Position numbers and translations under genes: made by a program
Shown here: piece after piece, positions 19,103 through 25,888 of the stretch
Layout of the letters: every line of letters begins with the position of its first letter
Numbering within the stretch: the stretch's first letter is position 1
Notes under the pieces: model-generated
Told to the model about the DNA's origin: nothing
The model's input: only the letters and a program-made list of their open reading frames with translations
The model's database searches: none
Assembly (NCBI GenBank): GCA_044225565.1
Contig: JBGAIL010000052.1
Coordinates: forward strand, 1 to 25,888
Origin: CAVXAE01 sp044225565
GTDB taxonomy: Bacteria; Pseudomonadota; Gammaproteobacteria; Steroidobacterales; Steroidobacteraceae
Length of the DNA stretch: 25,888 nt
Direction of reading: 5' to 3'

Positions 19103-22023
19103 CAGTGCGCCCCGCCTTGTGTGGTGGGATCGGACCACACTCGCGTCGTCCCATCCTCCCGTGCCGGCCTGCGCTGGCTGCGCAGCGACTGGTGGGCAAG
19201 CGCGATCAGCATTAGGGTCGTCGCCCCGACCACCAGCAGATACACGCCGAGGTCGAAGAGCAACGTGCTCGACAGATGCACTGTCCCGATCAGCGGCAGC
19301 TGCGGATGCCATTCGAGGCTCGTGAGGAAGCTCGCGGACGCGAGCCAGGCGCTCATGCCTGCGCCCGCGGCGCACAGCAGGCCGGCAGCGATCCAGTATT
19401 GCGGGTGGATGCGCATGCGCGATTCGACCCACTGCGTGCCGCTGACCATGTACTGCACGATGAATCCGGTCGCCATGACGAGGCCGCCGACGAAGCCGCC
19501 ACCCGGATCGTTGTGGCCGCGCAGCAGGAAGAACACGGAGATGACGCCCGCCACCGGCAGCAGCAGGCGCCCGAGCACGGCGGGAACTTTCATGTAGCCG
19601 CGGGGCAGCGATTCACGCGGCGCGTTGACTTCGTGATGCGAGTCCGTGGCCTGTGCGTGGGGCAGGCTGATGCTTTCCGGCGCAGGCCTGAATCGTCTCA
19701 ACAGCTTGTAGACCGTCAGGGCGACGATGCCGACGACGGTGATCTCCCCCAGCGTATCGAAGCCGCGGAAGTCCACGAGGATGACGTTGACGATGTTGCT
19801 GCCGCCACCCTGCGGCAGCGCGTTCTCGATGAAGAAGGGAGCAATGCCAGGGCCCGCCGGCCTCATCAGGATGGCGAGCGCGAGGCCTGCCATGCCGACG
19901 CCCGCAGTGACGGCGAGTCCCAGATCGCGCACGCGTCGTCCGCGCGCGCGCCACGTGCGCCGGCTGGGGTCGTCGAAGTCGAGCCGCTTCGGCAGCCACC
20001 GCAGGCCGAGCAGGATCAGCACCACGGTGACCATCTCGACGCTGATCTGCGTCAGCGCGAGATCGGGCGCCGAGAACCAGGCGAACGTGAGGCAGGTGAT
20101 GAGCCCGGCGCCGCCCACCATGATGAGCGCTGCCAGCCGGTGGAACTTGGCCTGCCAGGCCGCCCCGATGGCGCAGATCGAGCCGATGACCCACATCAGC
20201 GCGAGCGCCGGATCGACCTTCGAGAGCGCGAAGCGGTCTGCGAACGCCGTGTCGCTGAGCACGGCGGTTCCCGCGATGACGACGATTGCGCCGACCATGA
20301 CGACGAGCTGCGTCTGCAGGCGGCGCGAGGACATCGTGCGCACCACGCGGTCGGCCGAGCGGATCACCCCGATGATCAGCAGGCTGAATGGGCGCCGGCC
20401 GGCGAAGAAGCGCGCCAGCGGCGCCGGTGCCAGCGCGCGTTGCCACCTGAAATACAACAAAGCATAGAGAGCGATTCCTCCGAACAGGGCCAGCACGCTC
20501 ATCATGAGCGGCAGGTTGAGACCGTGCCACACGGCGAGCTCGTAGGCCGGCAGGCTCTTTCCCAGGATCGCGTGCGCCGCCGCTTCCAGATAGGGCCCCA
20601 CCGTACGGGCAGGCAGCGTTCCTACGAGCAGGCAGGCGACCACCAGCAGCGCGCTCGGTGCCAGCATCCAGCGCGTGGGCTCGTGCGGCTTTCGCGGCAG
20701 GTCCTGCGCGGGAGGGCCGAAGAACACGCTGTGCATCAGCCGCAGGGAATAGGACACGCTGAATATCCCGGCGAGCGTGGCGAGCGCCGGCAGCCCGATG
20801 CGCAGCGTCTCGGCCTGGCCCGCGAAGATGGTCTCCGCGAAGAACATTTCCTTGGAGAGGAAGCCGTTGAGCAGCGGCACGCCCGCCATCGAGGCGGCGG
20901 CCACGAGGGCAAGCGAGGCGGTGATGGGCATCGCGCGCGCGAGGCCGCTCAGGCGTCGCAGGTCGCGCGTGCCGGACTCGTGATCCACGATTCCCGCAGC
21001 CATGAACAGCGATGCCTTGAACGTGGCGTGGTTCATCATGTGGAACACGGCGGCGACCAGCGCGAGCGGGCTGTTCATGCCCAGCAGCATCGTGATGAGC
21101 CCGAGATGGCTGATCGTCGAATACGCGAGCACGCCCTTCATGTCCCGCTGGAAATTCGCCGCGAAGGCGCCGAGCAGCAGCGAGGAGAGGCCGACGCCGC
21201 ACACGAGGGCGAACCACAGGTCGGTACCGGCGAGCACCGGCCACAGCCGCGCGAGCAGGAAGACGCCGGCCTTCACCAGAGTTGCCGAATGCAGGTAGGC
21301 CGACACTGGCGTCGGCGCGGACATGGCCTTCGGGAGCCAGAAATGGAAGGGAAATTGCGCGCTCTTGGTGAGAGCGCCGAGCAGCACGAGGATGAGCACC
21401 GCCGGGTAGCGCGGATCGTCGCGAATGAGATCGCCAGAGGCGAGCACGCGGTCCAGGTCGTACGTGCCGGTGATCTGCCCGATGAGCAGTACCGCGGCGA
21501 ACAGGCACAGGCCCCCCGCCGCGGTGACCGTCAGCGCGATACCGGCACCGCGCCGTGCCTCTGCGCGGTGATACCAGTAGGCGATGAGCATGAACGAGGT
21601 GAGGCTGGTGAGCTCCCAGAACACCACCAGCTGCACCAGATTGCCCGAGAGCACGATGCCCAGCATCGCGCCCATGAAGGCCAGCAGGAACGAGAAGAAC
21701 CTCGGCACCGGGTCCGCCGGCGACATGTAATAGCGCGCGTACAGCACGACCAGGAAGCCGATGCCGGTCACCAGCATCGCGAACATCCAGGCGAAGCCGT
21801 CCAGGCGCAGCTGGAAGTCCACGCCGAGGGACGGCAGCCAGACGAGGCTCTCGCGGATCACGCCACCGTCGCTCACCTGTGGATACAGCCGCGCGAGCAG
21901 GATGGCGCTCGCCAGGCTGGCGGCGCCGGCCAGCCACGCTTCCAGGTTGCGCGCGTTCGATTTCAGCAGCGCGGCGCACACACTACCCAGGAAAGGAAGG
22001 AGAATGACCAGGGCGAGGGACAT
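19102..22023 (-). CDS. mrpA: Mrp Na+/H+ antiporter, fused subunits A and B
   Basis: This 973-residue protein combines the NuoL-like MrpA with MrpB at its C-terminus. The antiporter part has RFFSFLLAFMGAMLGIVLSGNLVQLVVFWELTSL, LGALTKSAQFPFHFWLPKAM, PTPVSAYLHSATLVKAGVFL, and VFHMMNHATFKASLFMAAG, including conserved Lys and His residues of the proton path. The MrpB-type module at about 830-950 has LLLPVAGVISVFFLLRGHNDPGGGFVGGLV and FDLGVYLLVVGATTLMLIALAHQ. Such A-B fusion, giving a six-gene operon AB-C-D-E-F-G, is the group-2 Mrp/Pha arrangement. The complex expels Na+ (or K+) in exchange for H+ and supports pH and salt tolerance. Its ATG is only 12 bp from the divergent lipoprotein start, so its promoter must lie in that gene. 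Confidence 0.95.
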   Translation of the reverse strand: MSLALVILLPFLGSVCAALLKSNARNLEAWLAGAASLASAILLARLYPQVSDGGVIRESLVWLPSLGVDFQLRLDGFAWMFAMLVTGIGFLVVLYARYYMSPADPVPRFFSFLLAFMGAMLGIVLSGNLVQLVVFWELTSLTSFMLIAYWYHRAEARRGAGIALTVTAAGGLCLFAAVLLIGQITGTYDLDRVLASGDLIRDDPRYPAVLILVLLGALTKSAQFPFHFWLPKAMSAPTPVSAYLHSATLVKAGVFLLARLWPVLAGTDLWFALVCGVGLSSLLLGAFAANFQRDMKGVLAYSTISHLGLITMLLGMNSPLALVAAVFHMMNHATFKASLFMAAGIVDHESGTRDLRRLSGLARAMPITASLALVAAASMAGVPLLNGFLSKEMFFAETIFAGQAETLRIGLPALATLAGIFSVSYSLRLMHSVFFGPPAQDLPRKPHEPTRWMLAPSALLVVACLLVGTLPARTVGPYLEAAAHAILGKSLPAYELAVWHGLNLPLMMSVLALFGGIALYALLYFRWQRALAPAPLARFFAGRRPFSLLIIGVIRSADRVVRTMSSRRLQTQLVVMVGAIVVIAGTAVLSDTAFADRFALSKVDPALALMWVIGSICAIGAAWQAKFHRLAALIMVGGAGLITCLTFAWFSAPDLALTQISVEMVTVVLILLGLRWLPKRLDFDDPSRRTWRARGRRVRDLGLAVTAGVGMAGLALAILMRPAGPGIAPFFIENALPQGGGSNIVNVILVDFRGFDTLGEITVVGIVALTVYKLLRRFRPAPESISLPHAQATDSHHEVNAPRESLPRGYMKVPAVLGRLLLPVAGVISVFFLLRGHNDPGGGFVGGLVMATGFIVQYMVSGTQWVESRMRIHPQYWIAAGLLCAAGAGMSAWLASASFLTSLEWHPQLPLIGTVHLSSTLLFDLGVYLLVVGATTLMLIALAHQSLRSQRRPAREDGTTRVWSDPTTQGGAH

Positions 22024-22035
22024 CCGGAGATTCTA

Positions 22036-22713
22036 ATGGCACCGATCGCGACCCGCTCGACACCTGCACATCTCTGTGCCGTACGCATTGCCGCGGCGAT
22101 GCTGGTCGCTCTGCTCCTGGGTGCCTGCAGCGCAGAGCGGGATCACCGTACGGACTGGGTGATCCGCTCGCAGGTCGTGTTCCTGTCGCCGGATCTGCAG
22201 ACGGAGCGAAAAGCGCCGCCGGCGAGCGCCATGCGCCTGTGGTTTCCGTATGTCACGGGAGATCTCTACGGACAGCCTGCGACGGGCTCGTTCTACGAGG
22301 CCGCGGTGAGGCCCGATCTCACGTTCGAGATCGATCTCAACGGTGCGCACGACAAAGTGGTCAAGTCCGCGGGCCGTACCGTCTTCTCCATGCGCTCGCT
22401 CGCCATCGCTCCGGCCGAGGCTCGCATCGCCCGCATGCTGCCCTTCGTCATGCAGGCCGACGGCATTGAGCCCTTGGGCGAGACGCGGTGGATCGACGCG
22501 GATACCCGCCAGCCTTTGATGCTCGTGTACTTCGACCGCAAGGCCCGCATCGCCGGCAGTGAGCAGAGCGGGGAGCGCACGCTGCTCTACGATATCTGGA
22601 CGAACGAGCCTGGTTATCTTTGGGTCGGTCAGTCGGATAACAAAAGCACGAGCGAGTGGTCGAGAGCGCGACCGAAACGGGTGCTGCTGGCCGTGACACC
22701 GCGCAATCGCTAG
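22036..22713 (+). CDS. Hypothetical lipoprotein, 225 aa
   Basis: The 225-residue product begins with a long N-terminal extension and a hydrophobic stretch VRIAAAMLVALLLGAC, whose LLGAC is a lipobox with Cys31 as the likely lipidated residue. The rest is soluble and rich in beta-prone segments: DWVIRSQVVFLSPDLQ, MRLWFPYVTGDLYGQPATGSFYEAAVRPDLTFEIDLN, RTVFSMRSLAIAPAEARIARML, and YLWVGQSDNKSTSEWSRARPK. I recognise no named family, and I see no catalytic motif. The start overlaps nothing, but it lies 12 bp from mrpA on the opposite strand. The upstream frame is also open for hundreds of codons, which is an antisense shadow of mrpA; the signal peptide supports the ATG at 22036. Role unknown. Confidence 0.75.
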   Translation: MAPIATRSTPAHLCAVRIAAAMLVALLLGACSAERDHRTDWVIRSQVVFLSPDLQTERKAPPASAMRLWFPYVTGDLYGQPATGSFYEAAVRPDLTFEIDLNGAHDKVVKSAGRTVFSMRSLAIAPAEARIARMLPFVMQADGIEPLGETRWIDADTRQPLMLVYFDRKARIAGSEQSGERTLLYDIWTNEPGYLWVGQSDNKSTSEWSRARPKRVLLAVTPRNR

Positions 22714-22865
22714 TGCGCCGTTGGCGCGCGTATTTGCACGCGAATGTTCTGCGGTGAAGTCGCGTGAGATGGTGCCGCGCAGGGATTTTTTAGGTTGCGC
22801 AGCTGAGCTCCATTCAGCACACTGAGCCTCTCTCCACTCCATTTTCGCGTTCAAGGATGAACCCC

Positions 22866-23471
22866 ATGGCCATGCCTTCCAGGCTCGTACCGATCAGCAT
22901 CGAGGATTACCTGGCGTTCGAAGAACGGAGTCCACTCCGTCACGAATACGTCGATGGCCGCATTTACGCCATGACGGGCGCGAAGCGCCGGCACAACCTC
23001 ATCGTCGCCCGGCTGCTGTATCGGGCGCGCGGCGCAGCGGACGCCCGGCCTCCCTGCCAGGTGTTCGCGAACGACATGAAGCTCTACGTGCAGCTGCGCA
23101 ACAGCATCTACTATCCCGACATCGTCGCCTGCTGCGATCCGGACGACCGGGAAGAGATCTACGTCATCCGCCCATGCTTCATCGTCGAGGTGTTGTCGCC
23201 TTCCACGGCGGGCATCGATCGGCGGGAAAAGCGCATGAGTTACGAGACGCTTCCCTCGCTTCAGGAATATCTCATCGTCAGCCAGGACCGGATGCGGGTC
23301 GAGCTGTACCAGCGTGAGGAAGCAGGCTGGCAGGGCTATCTGTTGCAGCAGCCGGACGACGTCATCTGGTCATCCTGTCTGCAGCTGCGCATGACGCTGG
23401 CGGAGCTCTACGCGGACGTCGAGCTTGCGCCGCCTGGCGTCGCCGAAGAAGAGCCGCCCGAATACGCCTGA
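22866..23471 (+). CDS. Uma2 family endonuclease (DUF820)
   Basis: The product (201 residues from this start) is a compact PD-(D/E)XK-fold protein of the Uma2/COG4636 family, known mostly from cyanobacteria and scattered elsewhere. Family marks are SIEDYLAFEERSPLRHEYVDGRIYAMTG, HNLIVARLLYRA, FANDMKLYVQ, YYPDIVACC with the catalytic Asp, FIVEVLSPSTAGIDRREK with Glu and Lys, and LPSLQEYLIVSQDRMRVELYQRE. I chose the ATG at 22866 because AAGGA lies eight bases before it; the ATG at 22857 is also possible and adds three residues. Members are putative nucleases, often next to mobile DNA, but their function is unsettled. Here it stands alone, with an unknown lipoprotein gene upstream and a convergent gabD downstream. 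Confidence 0.85.
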   Translation: MAMPSRLVPISIEDYLAFEERSPLRHEYVDGRIYAMTGAKRRHNLIVARLLYRARGAADARPPCQVFANDMKLYVQLRNSIYYPDIVACCDPDDREEIYVIRPCFIVEVLSPSTAGIDRREKRMSYETLPSLQEYLIVSQDRMRVELYQREEAGWQGYLLQQPDDVIWSSCLQLRMTLAELYADVELAPPGVAEEEPPEYA

Positions 23472-23552
23472 AGGGCCTGCGCCGCGCGAGAGCGAGTCGC
23501 GTGGCAGTGGTCGCGGGCAGCGAGGAGCGCCTCGAAGTCTCGAGCCGTCGCG

Positions 23553-25004
23553 CTAGATGCCGCCCACGCACACGTACTTGAGCTCGGTGTAGTCGAGGAT
23601 GCCGTACTTAGAGCCTTCGCGTCCGAAGCCGGATTCCTTCACGCCGCCGAAAGGCGCCACCTCGGTGGAGATGATGCCGGTGTTGAGGCCGACGATGCCG
23701 TATTCCAGCGCTTCGGACACGCGCCAGGAACGTGCCAGGTCCCGCGTGTAGAAGTACGTCGCGAGGCCGAACTCCGTGTCGTTGGCCATGCGGATCGCCT
23801 CCTCTTCGGTCTTGAAGCGGAACAGCGGTGCGATGGGACCGAACGTCTCCTCTCGCGCCACAAGCATCTTCGTCGTCACGTTGGTGAGCACGGTGGGCTC
23901 GAAGAACGTACCACCGAGCGCATGACGCTTGCCGCCGGCCGCGAGGCTGGCGCCTTTCGAGAGCGCATCCGCCACATGCTCTTCCACCTTCTCGAGCGCC
24001 TTGCGATCGATGAGCGGGCCCTGGTCGGTGGCGCCAGCGAGGCCGTCCCCCACGCGCAGCTTCCTCACGGCTTCCACCAGTTTTGCGGTGAACGCGTCGT
24101 AGACGCCTTCCTGCACCAGCAGGCGGTTCGCGCAAACGCAGGTCTGGCCCGTGTTGCGGTACTTGCTGGCGAGTGCGCCCTGCACCGCGGCATCGAGGTC
24201 CGCATCGTCGAACACGATGAACGGCGCGTTGCCTCCGAGCTCGAGCGACAGCTTTTTCAGCGTGCCGGCGCACTGCACCATGAGCTTCTTGCCGATCTCC
24301 GTGGAGCCGGTGAACGTGAGCTTGCGCACGATGGGATTCGAAGTGAGCTCGCCGCCGATGGCGCCGGCGTCTCCGGTGAGGATGCTGAGCACGCCAGCCG
24401 GAACTCCGGCGCGCTCCGCGAGCTCCGCCATGGCGAGCGCCGAATAAGGCGTCTGGGTGGCGGGCTTGCACACGAAGGTGCAGCCCGCGGCGAGCGCCGG
24501 CGCCACCTTGCGGGTGATCATGGCCGCCGGGAAATTCCACGGTGTGATCGCTGCGACCACGCCGACCGGCTGGCGCAGCACGAGGATGCGCTTGTCCGGC
24601 TGGTGGCCGGGGATGACGTCGCCATAGATGCGCTTGGCTTCCTCGCCGAACCACTCGAGGAACGAGGCGGCATAGGCGATCTCGCCTTTCGCTTCCGCGA
24701 GCGGCTTGCCCTGCTCGGCGGTCATGAGCGTGGCGAGATCTTCCTGGTTCTCCATCATGAGGTCCGCCCAGCGGCGCAGGATGTTCGCGCGCTCCTTGGC
24801 CGTCTTCGCGGCCCAGGCGGGCATCGACTTCGCGGCCGCTTCGATGGCGCGGCGCGTCTCGGCCGAGCCCATGCGCGGCACGGTGCCGAGCTTCACGCCG
24901 GTGGCGGGGTTGTTCACGTCGACGGTGGCGCCGGAATCGGCATTCGCCCACTCGCCGGCGAGGTAGCACTGGGTCCGCAGGAGCTTGCTGTCTTCGAGTT
25001 TCAT
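23553..25004 (-). CDS. gabD: NAD(P)+-dependent succinate-semialdehyde dehydrogenase
   Basis: This 483-residue aldehyde dehydrogenase oxidises succinate semialdehyde to succinate, the end of the GABA/4-hydroxybutyrate route; the E. coli GabD has 482 residues. The NAD(P) part has TPWNFPAAMITRK (Asn157) and KPATQTP (Lys180), and FTGSTEIGKKL is the nucleotide-binding turn. Catalytic Glu255 sits in LELGGN. The nucleophile Cys289 lies in NTGQTCVCANR, with a second cysteine (Cys291) two residues later, as in GabD enzymes that form a redox-sensitive disulfide. The ATG at 25004 fits the family start; the open frame upstream overlaps the dienelactone hydrolase gene. It starts four bases after that gene's stop, so the two are likely co-transcribed. 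Glutarate semialdehyde is an alternative substrate. Confidence 0.92.
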   Translation of the reverse strand: MKLEDSKLLRTQCYLAGEWANADSGATVDVNNPATGVKLGTVPRMGSAETRRAIEAAAKSMPAWAAKTAKERANILRRWADLMMENQEDLATLMTAEQGKPLAEAKGEIAYAASFLEWFGEEAKRIYGDVIPGHQPDKRILVLRQPVGVVAAITPWNFPAAMITRKVAPALAAGCTFVCKPATQTPYSALAMAELAERAGVPAGVLSILTGDAGAIGGELTSNPIVRKLTFTGSTEIGKKLMVQCAGTLKKLSLELGGNAPFIVFDDADLDAAVQGALASKYRNTGQTCVCANRLLVQEGVYDAFTAKLVEAVRKLRVGDGLAGATDQGPLIDRKALEKVEEHVADALSKGASLAAGGKRHALGGTFFEPTVLTNVTTKMLVAREETFGPIAPLFRFKTEEEAIRMANDTEFGLATYFYTRDLARSWRVSEALEYGIVGLNTGIISTEVAPFGGVKESGFGREGSKYGILDYTELKYVCVGGI

Positions 25005-25008
25005 GAGT

Positions 25009-25692
25009 TCATCCGGTTGGCTCGCCGGCCACGCAGCCCGCGAAGAATTCCAGCGTGCGCTGGCGTGCCAGCGCCGCGCTCTGCGGCTCGTAGCTGCCGC
25101 GCTGGTCGCAGTTGAAGCCGTGGTCGGCCGGATAGAGATGATAGATGCCTTCGGGGTGCGCGGCGGTGATTTTCGCAATGTCGGCCGGTGTGATGTGCTG
25201 GTCCCTCTCGCCGAAGTGGTACATCACGGGCCGCTTCGGCTTCTTGTCCAGGTACCTGACGATGCTGCCGCCGTAGTACGCCACCGCGCAGGAGATCGGC
25301 AGCTCGCCGGCTGCGACATAAGCCATGGTGCCGCCCCAGCAGTAGCCGACCACGCCGACACGGCCGGCATGCTTCACCACGTTGATGGCTGCGGCGAGGT
25401 CTTTCAGGATCTCGTCGTGCTTCAGCTGCTTCACGTAGCCGAAGCCTTCCTGCATGGTCTGCTCGTCGTAGCCGAGCTCCACGCCGCGGCGCACGCGGTC
25501 GAACAGTGCTGGTGCGATGGCGAGATAGCCCTCCGCCGCGAACCCGTCCGCGACGGAGCGGATGTGACTGTTCACGCCGAAGATCTCCTGGATCACCACC
25601 AGGGCGCCGCGCGGCCGCCCCTGTGGCGGCGCAGACAGATACACCTGGAACTCGTGGCCGTCGCGGGCCATGATCGTGTTGAACTCGCCCAT
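25009..25692 (-). CDS. Dienelactone hydrolase family protein
   Basis: The 227-residue alpha/beta hydrolase has the DLH triad: Cys118 in GYCWGG, Asp164 in GERDQHI, and His191 in DHGFNC, plus the Glu36 in QEIFGVN that activates the cysteine in dienelactone hydrolases. It is cytoplasmic, with no signal peptide. Known members open dienelactones in chlorocatechol degradation, but many homologues have other ester or lactone substrates. I chose the ATG at 25692 because GGGGA lies about nine bases upstream. The open frame could also start at a TTG at 25722. The stop is four bases before gabD, which suggests a shared transcript and possibly a lactone-to-semialdehyde route, although the pairing alone does not prove it. 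Confidence 0.88.
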   Translation of the reverse strand: MGEFNTIMARDGHEFQVYLSAPPQGRPRGALVVIQEIFGVNSHIRSVADGFAAEGYLAIAPALFDRVRRGVELGYDEQTMQEGFGYVKQLKHDEILKDLAAAINVVKHAGRVGVVGYCWGGTMAYVAAGELPISCAVAYYGGSIVRYLDKKPKRPVMYHFGERDQHITPADIAKITAAHPEGIYHLYPADHGFNCDQRGSYEPQSAALARQRTLEFFAGCVAGEPTG

Positions 25693-25737
25693 GGCGTCGG
25701 TTCCCCGGCTGGTTTCGAGCAACGAAGAATACTTGCT

Positions 25738-25753
25738 GTCTCCCCGGGGAGAC
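25738..25753. promoter_or_regulatory. Perfect 16-bp palindrome upstream of the dienelactone hydrolase gene
   Basis: GTCTCCCCGGGGAGAC is fully self-complementary and lies 46 bp upstream of the ATG, just upstream of an AT-richer stretch (AAGTATTCTTCG on the minus strand) that could hold a -10 element. It fits a dimeric operator. It could instead be the terminator hairpin of the upstream diguanylate cyclase, but it has no loop and no T-tract. Confidence 0.35.
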
Positions 25754-25797
25754 CACAGCCTCTCTCTGCCAAGGTCCGGTCCGGGCCCTGGCGGGAT

Positions 25798-25888
25798 TCA
25801 GAGGATGGCGCAGCGGTTCCGGCCGCCCTTCTTCGCCTGGTAGAGCGCGCGGTCCGCTCGGTCGAAGACGGTGTCCAGATCGTCGTCT
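25798..25888 (-). CDS. C-terminal end of a GGDEF-domain diguanylate cyclase (truncated by window)
   Basis: Only the last 30 codons are present, read from the window edge to TGA (25798-25800). They spell DDDLDTVFDRADRALYQAKKGG followed by RNRCAIL. The motif A-D-x-A-L-Y-x-A-K-x-x-G-R-N is the hallmark of the end of GGDEF domains, which make the second messenger c-di-GMP from two GTP. The GGDEF core and any sensor domain lie outside the window, so activity cannot be judged. It is 105 bp upstream of the dienelactone hydrolase gene on the same strand. Confidence 0.85.
   Translation of the reverse strand, partial: DDDLDTVFDRADRALYQAKKGGRNRCAIL

Noticed and set aside
19276..22035. An open frame of about 920 codons on the plus strand antisense to mrpA, continuous with the lipoprotein gene
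   Set aside because: It is an antisense shadow of a GC-rich membrane-protein gene: Arg/His/Gln/Asp-rich with no domain. mrpA on the other strand has clear family motifs, and the lipoprotein's signal peptide starts at 22036.
23521..23534. Hairpin CGAGG-agcg-CCTCG between the convergent Uma2 and gabD genes as a bidirectional terminator
   Set aside because: The stem is only five pairs and there is no T-tract on either side.

Overview
The window is GC-rich and gene-dense, with overlapping start/stop codons and almost no spare DNA. The gene families point to a proteobacterium: a three-subunit proton-translocating transhydrogenase, acetyl-CoA synthetase, cytochrome b561/YceI, ferrochelatase, a group-2 Mrp antiporter and GabD. 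A gammaproteobacterium of the Steroidobacter/Xanthomonas-like kind is my guess from overall style, not something the sequence proves. A 27-N gap shows this is a draft assembly, possibly a metagenome bin.

Layout. (1) 1-1995 (+): 3' part of a hybrid sensor kinase. (2) 4875-1979 (-): pntA, pntAB and pntB, with the N gap falling inside pntAB. (3) 4991-7129 (+): HNH nuclease and a DHA2-type drug exporter, closed by a likely terminator. (4) 7215-9461 (+): acetyl-CoA synthetase with a 96-residue lysine/arginine/alanine-rich tail. (5) 9462-9824: a remnant with the start of a VapC-like PIN toxin. (6) 11780-9825 (-): acetyl-CoA hydrolase/CoA-transferase family protein. (7) 11864-12223 (+): small unknown protein. 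(8) 13461-12253 (-): cytochrome b561 and a YceI protein, divergent from a second, lipoprotein-type YceI protein (13479-14225, +) across only 17 bp that hold a perfect 14-bp palindrome. (9) 22023-14228 (-): Mrp Na+/H+ antiporter operon mrpAB-C-D-E-F-G, followed by hemH and a glyoxalase-fold protein. (10) 22036-23471 (+): unknown lipoprotein and a Uma2-family nuclease. (11) 25692-23553 (-): dienelactone hydrolase and succinate-semialdehyde dehydrogenase. (12) 25888-25798 (-): 3' end of a diguanylate cyclase.

How the genes fit together. Much of the window concerns ion gradients, redox balance and acyl-CoA supply. Transhydrogenase couples the proton gradient to NADPH; Mrp exchanges Na+ for H+; b561 and YceI are membrane/periplasmic redox or quinone-related proteins; Acs and the CoA-transferase handle acetate and acyl-CoA; GabD makes succinate.

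I do not see a clearly new multi-gene system. The most unusual items are the histone-H1-like tail on Acs (with an in-phase A AAA AAG slippery heptamer inside it), the palindrome between the b561/YceI divergent pair, and two places where a duplicated sequence breaks a gene. One is an 11-bp repeat flanking the N gap in pntAB; the other is a 34-bp tandem repeat in mrpD. Removing one repeat copy (and the Ns) restores a family-like C-terminus in both cases, so both look like unmerged assembly overlaps, although a real mutation in mrpD is possible.
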